Of a DNA stretch of 64,000 bases, positions 20,031 to 31,100 are shown in pieces. This stretch comes from Haematococcus lacustris (lineage: Eukaryota; Chlorophyta; Chlorophyceae; Chlamydomonadales; Haematococcaceae): assembly GCA_030144725.1 (NCBI GenBank), contig JASKMD010000003.1:10834447-10898446 (forward strand), read 5' to 3'. The translations under genes and the position numbers were made by a program. Each line of letters starts with the position of its first letter. Within the stretch, counting starts at the first letter, position 1. The notes below the pieces were generated by a model. The model saw only the letters and a list, made by a program, of their open reading frames with translations. It ran no database searches and was not told the DNA's origin.

Positions 20031-23000
20031 AAACGATTGTGTATTACACTTCTCGTTCTCTAGCAAATTGAATGGATGTTATTGTACCATGTTGTTTGAC
20101 AGTGGGGCAGCTGCCAGCTTTATCATATGTACTGCTGTTGAGCAGTACAAGCTTTGCAGTTATGAAACTGAAGCAGCCCAAGGAATTCCTTGTTGTCAAT
20201 GGGCCAATTGTGTTGTGCACGCATGCATGCAACGTCCAATTGCATGTGCAGTCTGTGTGCTGTTCTCAGCCTTTGACATCTTAGTGGGCGGTGACTGGTT
20301 GCAGTCAAATGGTGTTTTGCTAGACTACCTGGCACGTACTATTACAGTACAAATGGCGTCTGTAAAGACGGTGCTCAAATGTGAGCTTGCAGTGCCCATT
20401 ATGGCCCCCCCCTGCGCCCATATCCTGGCCAAGCACAAGCCCTACCCTTGCAAGTTTGCTGTCCGTACACCCCACCCCTTATCCAGCTAATCTGCTGTTC
20501 TACCACACTGACCCTCACTCTCAATCAATAATCTTACCCTTTAACTCACCTACCGACTACCCTACCTCTGATCCAGCTAATCTGCTGTCCTACCCCTCTT
20601 ACAGCTAATTTGCTGCCCTTTAACCTTGACCCTTATACTCTCTCATCTACCCTACCCTCTGCCCCTCCCATCAATGACCCTACCCCCACCCCAGCAAGTA
20701 TGTTGTCCGTGCACCCTACCCCTTCTCCAGCTAATCTGCTGTCCAATGACCCTGTCCCTCACTCTCAATCAACAACCTCACCCCCTAACACACATATCAA
20801 TTACCCTACCAACATACCCCCTACAGTGGCAGCTCAGCTGACAAAGCTCATATCTGAGTTTGAGGACGTCTTCGCACCCTTCAACAAACTGCCCCCTCAA
20901 CGTCCAGTGGGACATACCATCCCTCTCCAGCCTGGCTGTAAGCCACCAGCTCTGCCGCCCTATAAGATGAGCCAGCCTGAGCTGCTGGAGATGAAGAAGC
21001 AGGTTGCTGCCTTCCTGGAACAGGGCATCATTGAGCCGTCATCCTCACCCTATGCAGCCCCTGTCCTCTTTGTTAAAAAGAAGTCAGGTGAGTTAAGGAT
21101 GTGTGTAGATTACCGCCAACTCAATAAGATAACCTTGAGGGATCAATACCCACTGCCTAGAGTGGATGACCTGTTTGACAGGTTAGCTGGTTGCACGGTG
21201 TTCTCATCACTTGATCTACAGGCTGGTTATCACCAGATTAGGATCCCTGATGAGGATGTGCCCAAGACAGCTTTCAGGACACCTACTGGCTTGTACCAGT
21301 TTAAGGTGCCTATGCTTTGGTTTAACCAATGCACCTGCCACGTTTCAGCGTGTTATGAATATTGCTTTTGCTGATGTCATTAATGACTGTGCCCTGGTGT
21401 ATATTGATGATATACTCATCATGTCCAAATCAGTTCCAGATCACTTCAATCATCTGAGGAGGGTAATGGAGCTGCTAAGGAAACATCAGTTCCAAGCCAA
21501 GCTTGCAAAATTGTGAGTTTCTAAAAACTGCCCTGAAGTTTCTGGGTCACATAGTCAGTGACCAGGGTATTGCTGTTGACCCTGATAAGGTGAAATCCAT
21601 CACCTCCTGGCCTGTGCCACGCAGCTTGACTGCAATGCAACAATTCCTGGGTGCAGCCAATATTGTGCGCAAATTTGTACACAATTTTAGTGCTCTTGCA
21701 GCACCGCTCACTGACCTGACTGGTAAAGCAGGCACTGAATTTAGTTGGCATAAATGGCCTGATGACAAATTACAAGCTTTCGATACTCTCAAGCATGCTA
21801 TATCTAAAGTACCTCTACTTAAGATACCTGATATCACTAAGCCTTTCCAGGTGTATTGTGATGCCTCTTTGCAAGGCGTTGGAGCTGTGCTCATGCAAGA
21901 GGGTTACCATGTGGCTTATTTAAGCAAAAAGCTGATTCCAGCTGAGAAGAATTACACCACTAGAGAGCAGGAATTACTTGCTATCATTACTGCGTGTAAA
22001 GAGTGGCGTTGCTACCTTGAGGGTGTCCCTTTCACTCTGTATACAGATCACCAGCCCTTAGTGGCTCTGAAAACACAGAAGGTCTTATCAAGACGCCAAA
22101 CCAGATGGTTAGAGTTCCTCTCACGGTATAATTTTACCATAGAGTACCTGCCTGGTGATACTAACCCTGCTGACCCCCTGTCACGCATACCTGATGCTCC
22201 TGTCACAAACCCTGTCATGGTTATGACCAGGAGCAGGAAGCGCCTTTTGGAGGGGGAGGAAGCTACTGTGCAGCAGCAGCAGCTAGTTGTGCAGCAGCCG
22301 CAGCAGGAGCCACAGCCACAGTTGGTGCTGGAGCAGCCTTTGCCCCCACCTCCTGTGCCTTTGCACCCTCTGCATGCTGTCAATATGACAGAGCAGCTGC
22401 TGGCAGCGTATGCAGCAGATGAGGCTTTTGCCAGCATGGTGGATCAGTATGATCAGGATCAGCATGGGCTGTATCGCACCAGAGAAAGGAACCAGATAGT
22501 GGTCCCTAACTGCTCAGAGCTCAAAACCAGGATATTGGTGGAGATGCATGATGCGCAGTTTGCAGGTCATGTGGGCATCACCAAAACGCTGGAGCGTATC
22601 TCCAGGATGTTCTGGTGGCCCTGTTTGAGGTCTGAGGTACGCCATTATGTGGCCAACTGTGATGCTTGCCAGCGTAACAAATCTGTTAATACCAAACCTG
22701 GAGGCCTGCTCACGCCTCTGGCCATACCCTATGATAGATGGGAGTCTATTTCAATGGACCTAATTACTAAGCTACCTCCTGGTGAGCATGGCTTTGATGC
22801 CATTGCCGTGCTTGTAGACAGGCTATCTAAAATGGTGCACTTTGTGCCTTGCCGTGAGTCTATGAATGCTGAGAGCTTTGCCCGTCTCTTCATTGACAAT
22901 GTGTTTAAACACCATGGAGTACCCAGAGAGATCATCTCTGATAGGGGCTCCCATTTTACTAATCATTTCTGGGCGTCAATTATGACCATTCTTGGTGTAA

Positions 23001-23800
23001 AGGAATGTAAGTCTAGTGCCTATCATCCAGAGTCTGATGGTCAGACTGAGAGGTACAATCGTACCCTTGAGGAAATGCTTCGCCATTATATCTCCCTTGC
23101 CCAGTCTGACTGGCCTTTCTTCCTATCTCTGGCTGAGTTTGCTGTCAACAATAGTTGGCAGGAGTCCATCCAGTCCACACCCTTCTTGGTCAATACTGGC
23201 CAGTCACCTCTGACACCTGCCCTGCTGGAGCTGACTGGCGAGGTGTACTGCCCCATTGCCAGGAGACTGTCTGAGTGGTGGCAGAGCAATGTCAAACAGG
23301 CTCGCCACTTCATGGAACTGGCTCAGCGGCGGCAGGCCTATATGGCCAACAAGGGACGCAAGGAAGTGGAGTACCACACTGGTCAGTTGGTGCCTCTTAG
23401 CACTAAGAACCTCAGGATGAAGCCAGGTAAGGCTAAGAAGTTGCTGCCTAGGTTCATAGGACCTTTCAAGGTGCTAGAGCATGTAGGTCCTGTTGCTGTT
23501 CGCCTAGACCTGCCACAAGCCATGGCACGCTTGCACCCTGTGTTCCATGTGTGTCTTCTGAGACCCTACACCAGTGAGCATCCTCACTTGCCTCCTCCTG
23601 TGGAGTGGTTGGATGAGGCGCCTCTGTATGAGGTAGAGAAGTTGCTTGCCCATCGTGGCGTGCGTGCTGGTAAAGCACGAGGCTACTTAGTCAAGTGGCA
23701 GGGTTATGATGACTCTTACAACACATGGGAGCCAAGGAATAACCTTGTGAACTGCCTGGAAGTGTTGACTGCATATAATGCAGTGCATGGTTTGTCCTAG
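20031..23800 (+). pseudogene. Chromovirus pol (protease-RT-RNase H-integrase-chromodomain), frameshifted
   Basis: The protease is seen from LFDSGAAASFI (Asp codon near 20098) to ILVGGDWLQSNGV. After a Pro/Leu-rich linker the RT runs from [20 protein letters not shown] through [11 protein letters not shown] and [13 protein letters not shown] one-base loss near 21312-21320 shifts the frame to [13 protein letters not shown] and the YIDD box (21400-21411). An extra T near 21503 shifts it again into the 765-codon frame ending at 23800. That frame holds RNase H (YCDASLQGVGAVL, TREQELLAI, LYTDHQPL), an HHCC integrase zinc finger (HVGITKT ... CDACQRNK), the DDE core (SMDLITKLP, ISDRGSHFT, YHPESDGQTERYNRTLEE) and a chromodomain (GYLVKWQGYDDSYNTWEP). 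Stops between the protease and RT frames add further breaks. All could be point indels in a young copy or consensus errors. Confidence 0.88.
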
Positions 23801-23859
23801 CATCACTAATTAGTGTTGCGAGTCCTCGTGTTCTCACGAGGGCGGAACGTTTCCTCTTT

Positions 23860-23872
23860 GGAGGGGGAGGAA
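23860..23872 (+). other. Polypurine tract
   Basis: GGAGGGGGAGGAA directly abuts the 3' LTR, the expected position for plus-strand DNA priming. Confidence 0.8.
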
Positions 23873-24080
23873 TGTAGCGAACGGCTCCTCGAAGCCTAGC
23901 TCGCCTCCGAGTACTTCTGTACTGCAGTGTGACATGGTGGGCGAAAGGGGCAGGTGGGCCTTCGCGCACACCTGCTTCAGAGGTTCGACTCCTCGGGGGA
24001 AACGTTCTAAACCCTGGCCGTGTCATGCTGCGGAGAGAAGGTAGTTATCGGTTCTCGGCGGTGTGCCTCAGCACGCTACA
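23873..24080 (+). repeat. 3' LTR of the chromovirus
   Basis: 208 bp, the same as the 5' LTR, followed by the second copy of TGCAG. Confidence 0.93.
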
Positions 24081-25320
24081 TGCAGGCACATGAGCCGCTC
24101 CAACCCTATGTGCCAACAGCGGTGTGTGCCTTGCTGGTGGTGTGACAAGGTCAGCGCACCCCCTTCTCATCAGCCTTTGCATCCCTCCTCATCAGCCTGC
24201 CTGCCTGTTTGTGCCCGATGTCTGGGTTTCCGTACTGTTGTTGGCCTGCTGACATACCTGTTGCTGGGTGCTGTAGTGGCGGGCAATAGTGAGGGACGGA
24301 GCTGCTGTAGTGGCTGTTGAAGGGAAGATGAGGCTGCAGTGGCTTGACATCATGCCGTGTTGCAGACAGGCTGCAGTTGCAGGTTGGTGGGCAAGGCATC
24401 TGTGATGAGATGGTGATGTCGATAATGACATTTCCGTTGCCAATGTGCTATTGCATTATGGTAGTGATGCAAACACTTTGGCTGACGGTGGCGTTTGTTG
24501 TGCTGCTGGGGCAATAGTATGTAGTTATGGTATTGAACTTGTTGCTCATTGAACGCTTCAGCCCTAACTATGATCCACGGGCTGACGGCTGATGCCTGTA
24601 ACATGATCCATGGTGTTCGACTTCAGCAGCTGAGCCTGGATGTTGGCATGAAGGTGTTGTAGGTGGGTCCTGGTGATGGAGTCATGTTGCCACACTTCAC
24701 GCAGCAGCAGCAGCGTGTGGAAGCATCAGCAGCTTGCAACATGTTTCGGTCCACCTTGTGTAAACCTTGTATGCACAGATACTGCTTTGACACGATGTTA
24801 GGACGTTTTGCACTCATGCCCTCAATGGCGCTGCATGCATGCCCTCTACCTAGAATGCACACGTGACCCTCCATCACCAGCATTGCCCACCACACCGTGC
24901 ACAACACTGGTCCTTCCCTGTCAATCTTGACTCCTTGTTGAAGTCATGGTCCAGTGATATGGTTCGTCCAGTCACAGCTGATGGGGTGGGAGTAGGTCAC
25001 AAGGTTTGCTATACCTCACTATCTCAGCAACATAAGCTTCACCTCACACTGTCATCATTTTCCACGCCGTCACCCTCACCATCTTTCACAGTGGCTGCCA
25101 CACCAACGCGCTGCCCACCACCCCACAGCTGCACTCTACCGCAGCCACTGCCTCAGCAGCAGGCCCCAATGAGACCCTTCAGGTGCAGCACATCATGAGC
25201 AGGGCAGGAGGCAGCTGAGGTTCAAGAGCCCAGGGTCAGGCTGGGCTGTGGGACACAAAGGTCAGCAGGGCAGGCTGGCAGAGGCTGAGGATTAGAGGTG
25301 GTCAGTTGCGGTCTGAGCTA
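24081..25320 (+). repeat. Segmental duplication block B, displaced 3' flank of member 4
   Basis: Collinear with the reverse complement of about 3985-2510, so together with 16776-18606 it forms block B. Sub-segment 24370-24960 is also repeated at 27415-27930 after member 5. The frames here (for example 24863-25198 +) are not supported as genes. Confidence 0.7.
24597..24601 (+). terminator. Candidate polyadenylation signal TGTAA of member 4 (displaced)
   Basis: TGTAA is the usual green-algal polyadenylation signal. The context CTGTAAC.TGATCCATGG recurs at 27641 after member 5, consistent with a conserved 3' end. Confidence 0.4.
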
Positions 25321-25724
25321 TGCACCCTGACAGCGTACCTGAGAGAGCTGAGGGAGAGCATGAGGGATTAGAGAGGGATCAGAGTGCTATGGCAGGCGGT
25401 GCCCCACAGCATGTTGCCTTGTGCTTTGTTAAGTTCTGCACTGTTGTGTTGGGTGGAGTGCTCGTTCTAAGTCAAAGGCTCCTGCTCGCTTCAATGCAAC
25501 GTGAGGTCAACCCACTAGAAAGACCAGGAGGAAGACAGACCCGAGGGAAGCACACAGACTATGTTGAGGTGATACAAGGCATACAGATCCTGCGTAACCC
25601 CCAACTCTCCAGCCAGTTGGCAGGCTTGGCGCATGGCAAGGATCATACCTACATGCCTAAGTTGTTACACTCCCTCACCACAGGCAGCTTCTCAAGCGTG
25701 GGATCAGGTGGGACAGGTATTGAT
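25321..25724 (+). other. 5' flank of member 5
   Basis: The end of this stretch (ATGCCTAAG ... CCCTCACCACAG, about 25652-25685) matches the sequence just upstream of member 2 (ATGCCAAAG ... CCCTCACCACAAG), so members 2 and 5 share an upstream region distinct from that of members 1, 3 and 4. Otherwise no gene is seen. Confidence 0.5.
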
Positions 25725-27344
25725 ATGAACAACGCACAAGGACGTAGCGATGCCGACGTCAGTGGCGTGCCAGTACAGGCACCATCAGCAGAGGATGAAC
25801 TCGTTTCCTGCCACCACGCTGCTGGATCTGCCCGCAGCGCTGCTGGATGACATCGCCCTCCGATTAGCGGAGGGAAGAGAAACCCTGGCCCGCACTTGCT
25901 TTCGGCCTGTTTGAGGCAGGCCTGCTGCACGCTCCATCTTTCCGGCTGCAGCTTGACAGACAGTGCTGCGACAAGCTGCTTTCTCCCCGCGTCGTAGCAG
26001 CCTTGCGTGCCAGAACGTGCAAGCTGGCCATAACCCTGGAGCAACCGCGGGTACAGGACAGCAGGCTGCTGGTCGAGGTGCTTGGGAAGCTGGGCATCTG
26101 CACAGCTGTGGAAGCTTGCAAGCTAAGCAGCCTCGAGGAGCCTTCCCTAGTCCCTGCTATGCCCCTGGACTGCAGCCGCAGCCTTGCCCAGTGCCTCGTG
26201 GACAGCTTCCCAGCCCTGACCTCCCTGTCGCTCCACAGCTATGCCATCCCCTGCAGTGGTCTGGCCGCCCTGCTCTCCCACCCCCAGCTGTCCCTGCAGC
26301 TGCAGCAGCTGGACCTCAGCAGCACCACCATCCTCCAGGTGAGCAGCCTGAGCCAGGGGCAGCCACCCTGGACAACCTGTTCCATGCAGCTAGGGGCCTT
26401 GACGGGTTCTGCGCAGCACTGCAGCCCCTGGCTCAGCTGCAGGTGCTGACGATCTCCGCCAAGTTGAAACAGCCACCTGGCACCGGGAGGGTCTGACTGA
26501 GCTGCTGCAGGCGTTGCCTCAGCTTGCACACCCTGCAGCTGCCTGGACGCATGCGTCAGGGGGCAGGAGCAGCTGGACACTCTGCTGGCAGCCACCCAGC
26601 TTACCAGCATCAAGCTCAACTCACTAGAGGGGCTGACCAGCTCATGTGCAGATGTGCCCTGCAGCTGGCAGCGGCTGGAGCTGAACCGGCTGTGTGGACT
26701 GCGCGACTGCCGCCTACCTGCCCCTGCACTCCCTCACCCAGCCCCTGGTGGTGGAGTCACCGAATTGCAAGATGAGGACAATGGGGGGCGATCCTAGCCT
26801 CATAATGGCTGCAGTCCACAACCTGACACAGGCCTGCAAGGTGCCAGTGAGGATCAATGACTTGTGGCTGTCACAGTCGAGTCGCACCACAGGAGAAGAG
26901 CAGCAAGAGCAGTTGGAGCAGTGGGTGGCTGTTCTGCAACCGCTGAAACTGCATTGCAGCTGGGGGACGTTGACCGTCTATAATTTAGATGTGGGTGGTG
27001 CGGGTAGGTTGGAGGCAGACATCTCGGCACTAGCGCCGTTCTGCCAGGGCTGCACTCGCCTTTCTTTCAACCTGGGTAGAGTGGAGCCCTCACTTGAGTT
27101 CTGGCGCCAGCTGGTGCAGCTCATGCCCACCATCAGTGATGTTGTCTTCGAGGACATAGACGGGAGCACAAGCTCGGACATGCATGAGTCGCTGCAGCTC
27201 ATGGCTCAGCAGCCCTGGGCACGCTGGCTGGACATCCGCATTCGCACTCCTGAATCCAATCTGCCTTATCTGCCTGCATGCTGGCAGGCCAGCCCCCTTT
27301 TCCAGCTGGGCAAGCTCAAGGTGTCATTTGAATCATGCTGGTGA
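25725..27344 (+). pseudogene. F-box-like/LRR family member 5, multiply frameshifted
   Basis: Starts MNNAQGRSDADVSGVPVQAP, closest to member 2. Compared with member 2, an extra T near 25807 breaks the frame within DELV..ATTLLDLP, another extra T lies near 25899, and one base is lost near 26338 (after LSLQLQQLDLSSTTILQ). About 50 codons are missing after LDNLFHAA, and more indels lie between 26480 and 26690. A clean frame resumes at 26694 (DCATAAYLPLHSLTQPLVV) and ends with the family signature SLEFWRQLVQLMPTI ... SLQLMAQQPWARWLDIRI. The codons between breaks remain highly similar to the paralogues, so decay is recent. No full-length product is possible as written. Confidence 0.75.
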
Positions 27345-27414
27345 TCATCATGCTGGTGGCGTAGTGTGCGACCTGCGATGGCCTAGCCTGTATGTGCCTG
27401 ACGCCCGGGTTGGT

Positions 27415-27930
27415 GCAGGTTGATGGGCAAGGCATTTGTGATGGCATGGTGATGTTGGTGGTGACATTACTGTTGCCAGCGTGCCATGGCATTGTGCTAG
27501 TGATGCGGGCACTGTGGCTGATGATGGTGTGTCTTGTGCAAACTGTGGCAGACTGCTGAGCAATGAGAGCTTAGCGTGTACAAGTTGCTCACTGTACTCT
27601 TCAACACCAGCTATGATCCACAGGCTGAAGGCCTGCAGCCTGTAACCTGATCCATGGTGTGAGACTTAAGCAGCTGAGCCTGGATTTGGGCGTGGAGGGG
27701 TTGTAGGGTGCGTCCTGGTGATGTAGTCATGTTGCCACACTTCACCAGCAGCAGCAGCCTTGCAACATGATTCGGTCCGCCTGGTGTAGACCTTGTACGC
27801 ACAGATATTGCTTTGACACGGTTATTGGACGTTGTGCAGCCATGCCCTCCATGGCCCCGCATGCATGCCCTCTACCAAGAATGCTCACGTGACCCTCCAT
27901 CACCAGCATTGGCATTGTCCTCTCAATCTT
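27415..27930 (+). repeat. Family 3'-flank repeat, copy after member 5
   Basis: Matches 24370-24960 and the reverse of about 3430-3690: GGGCAAGGCAT, CTGTAACCTGATCCATGG (27641 onward), the GTCATGTTGCCACACTTCAC stretch and GTGACCCTCCATCACCAGCA. TGTAA at 27641-27645 is the probable old polyadenylation signal. Confidence 0.65.
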
Positions 27931-28127
27931 GACTCCTGGTATGACTTGGGCGCTCCTAATCAACAGATTATCCACCCCTGGTAATTAAGTCGACGCAGCG
28001 GCTCTATCTACGTGTCTATCCACACCTGCCACGACTTGCATGGGTGACATGCATGGAGTTCAGATCGACAACCCTGACATTTTACGCGATACGCGCGACC
28101 CGACGGCTAGGCATAACCCTCGCAAGC

Positions 28128-31100
28128 ATGACGGTGCCGGATCTGACGGGGCTGCTGTTCCCGACGGACCTGCGCCTGGCCTGGGATGGCTCCGCAACGC
28201 TGGCGCACGACCCCGACGCGCGTCTGCTGCCCTACCTGCAGGTGCCCTTAGCAGTGCGCAGCTCATGACGTGCCTAGGGGCCGGGGGGCGGAGCCAGCCT
28301 ATGATACGCAGCCCGCGAGGATATGGCCTCGCGATGCAGCCACAGCTCAGCTGGTTGAAGGAGGCCCTTGGCAGCAGCCCACATGCAGCCTGGCCAAGGG
28401 CGTAGGGGTCCGGTCCTACTATTGTCCCAGGAGGACGCTGGCAGCAGTACACTGCTCCTGCAGTACATTTTGGGCAATGCACTCCCTCAGCTTGCATCCG
28501 ACACACGTTAGGGTGGGGGCCAGGTAGATGGCAGCCTAGTCGTGCCCTTGGCACATTACTGACCCAGGACACCCTCGGTACATGCAGCGCTGCAGCTAGG
28601 CACCCCACCCCACCCCACCCCACCCCACCCCACCCCACCCCACCCCACCCCACCCCACCCCACCCCACCCCACCCCACCCCACCCCACCCCACCCCACCC
28701 CACCCCACCCCACCCCACCCCACCCCACCCCACCCCACCCCACCCCACCCCACCCCACCCCACCCCACCCCACCCCACCCCACCCCACCCCACCCCACCC
28801 CACCCCACCCCACCCCACCCCACCCCACCCCACCCCACCCCACCCCACCCCACCCCACCCCACCCCACCCCACCCCACCCCACCCCACCCCACCCCACCC
28901 CACCCCACCCCACCCCACCCCACCCCACCCCACCCCACCCCACCCCACCCCACCCCACCCCACCCCACCCCACCCCACCCCACCCCACCCCACCCCACCC
29001 CACCCCACCCCACCCCACCCCACCCCACCCCACCCCACCCCACCCCACCCCACCCCACCCCACCCCACCCCACCCCACCCCACCCCACCCCACCCCACCC
29101 CACCCCACCCCACCCCACCCCACCCCACCCCACCCCACCCCACCCCACCCCACCCCACCCCACCCCACCCCACCCCACCCCACCCCACCCCACCCCACCC
29201 CACCCCACCCCACCCCACCCCACCCCACCCCACCCCACCCCACCCCACCCCACCCCACCCCACCCACCCCACCCCACCCCACCCCACCCCACCCCACCCC
29301 ACCCCACCCCACCCCACCCCACCCCACCCCACCCCACCCCACCCCACCCCACCCCACCCCACCCCACCCCACCCCACCCCACCCCACCCCACCCCACCCC
29401 ACCCCACCCCACCCCACCCCACCCCACCCCACCCCACCCCACCCCCACCCCACCCCACCCCACCCCACCCCACCCCACCCCACCCCACCCCACCCCACCC
29501 CACCCCACCCCACCCCACCCCACCCCACCCCACCCCACCCCACCCCACCCCACCCCACCCCACCCCACCCCACCCCACCCCACCCCACCCCACCCCACCC
29601 CACCCCACCCCACCCCACCCCACCCCACCCCACCCCACCCCACCCCACCCCACCCCACCCCACCCCACCCCACCCCACCCCACCCCACCCCACCCCACCC
29701 CACCCCACCCCACCCCACCCCACCCCACCCCACCCCACCCCACCCCACCCCACCCCACCCCACCCTCTCTGCTGTACTCTTCCCCCCCCTATGCTGGCGC
29801 TGCACAGCCGCTGCTGCTGCCCCAGCCGGCCCCGGGCACTGAGCTGGAGGCGTGGCGGCGCCTGCACCTCAGCCTGGACCTGGACGAGCTGCTGGGCGAT
29901 GTGGCAGAGTGTGGTGAGGGCAGGGGGCAGGGGGCGGCAGGGGGGGCAGGGGGGGGAGAGTGCCTGGAGCAAGCCAGCTGCTCAGCCATCCTGTGTTCTT
30001 AGTGCAGAGCAGCAGCATTCAGCCCTACCCTCTTGCCGCCCTGCGTGAGGGGGGTCTGGTAACCACCTACTTGTGATGGGGACCTCCTTACACGGGAGTG
30101 TAAGGGGGGTCTGTTTAGCACGACTCTCAACACATGGCTGGCTGGCTTCCCCCCCCTCCCTCCCCTTGCTGCCCTCCCCCTGCCGCCAGTGGACCCTCCC
30201 CTCCCAGCATGACCCCCCCTTCAAATTCCCCTTTCCCTCCCTACCCCTACCCTACCCTCCCCCTACCCTACCCTCCCCCTACCCTCCCCCCCTCCCCCTC
30301 CCCCTGCAGGCCACGTAGTGCTGACCCAGTGCCTGGCCCCCTGCAACCCCCCGGACTGCTCCCCCCCCACCTGCCTGGTGGAGCCGCTGCTGCCCTCCCC
30401 CCTACCCACCCTCACCCTACCCCCCCCTGCTGCCCCCCCCTCCTCCTCCAGCCCCCCCTCAGCAACAAGCCAAGTTCAGGGGGCCAGCAGCAAGGGAGAG
30501 GGGGTGGGGGCGAGGGGAGGGGTGGTGGCGGGGGTGGGGGTGGGGGTGGGGGGAGGGGAGGCCTGTGGCTGGCGTGTGAGGGAGGTGCCCCTGGCTGAGC
30601 TGGCCCGGCTGGACGCCCTGGGTCTGCAGCGCCGCCTGGCTGCCCGGGACCTGGCTCAGGGCATCGGCTGGAGGGGGTTCAACACCAGCCAGCCCTACCT
30701 CCCTGGGGGCGCGGTAGCCGGGGCGGGGGGGCCAGGCAGCAGCAGCAGCAGCCCCCCCCTGGGTCAGGTCGGGGGGGCAGAGGGTGGGGAGTGGCTGCAG
30801 CAGCTGCTGAGTGGGGAGCTGCCCCCTGTGGCGGCGCCTGGGCTGGGCAAGGGGCTGTGGGGGGCATGGGCACGCCCCCCCTCACCCCCCCTGGGCCCAG
30901 GCGAGGGGGGGGAGCAGCAGCAGCAGCAGCAGCTGGCAAGCAGGGCAGGTTTGAGGCCAGCAGCGGGGGCTGCTGTCGCCCCCACCCTCCTGCCAGGGCT
31001 GCTGGGGGATCCAGGCATTGCCCTGGGGGCCCCTGGCCGGCTGGGGGCAGGGGGGGTGGGGGGGCAGGGGCAGGGCGGGGCAGGGGGGGGTGGGGGTGGG

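Larger units (their letters stand above)
18607..24080 (+). mobile_element. Ty3/gypsy chromovirus LTR retrotransposon (5.47 kb)
   Basis: Bounded by two 208-bp LTRs that read the same base for base, each starting TGTAGCGAAC and ending CACGCTACA. The target-site duplication is TGCAG (18602-18606 and 24081-24085). The paralogous site in block A (about 3988-3992, CTGCA) holds one copy of the pentamer and no element. Internal order is gag remnant, protease, reverse transcriptase, RNase H, integrase and chromodomain, which is the order of Ty3/gypsy chromoviruses. Identical LTRs imply a recent insertion, yet gag and pol are frameshifted. Confidence 0.93.

Noticed and set aside
28601..29765. Telomere or interstitial telomeric repeat
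   Set aside because: CCCCA does not match the TTTTAGGG or TTTAGGG repeats of green algae and plants; treated as a simple satellite.
28060..29972. Gly-Val-Gly-Trp frames of up to 581 codons on the minus strand
   Set aside because: Readout of the (CCCCA)n satellite in three frames; no independent coding signal.
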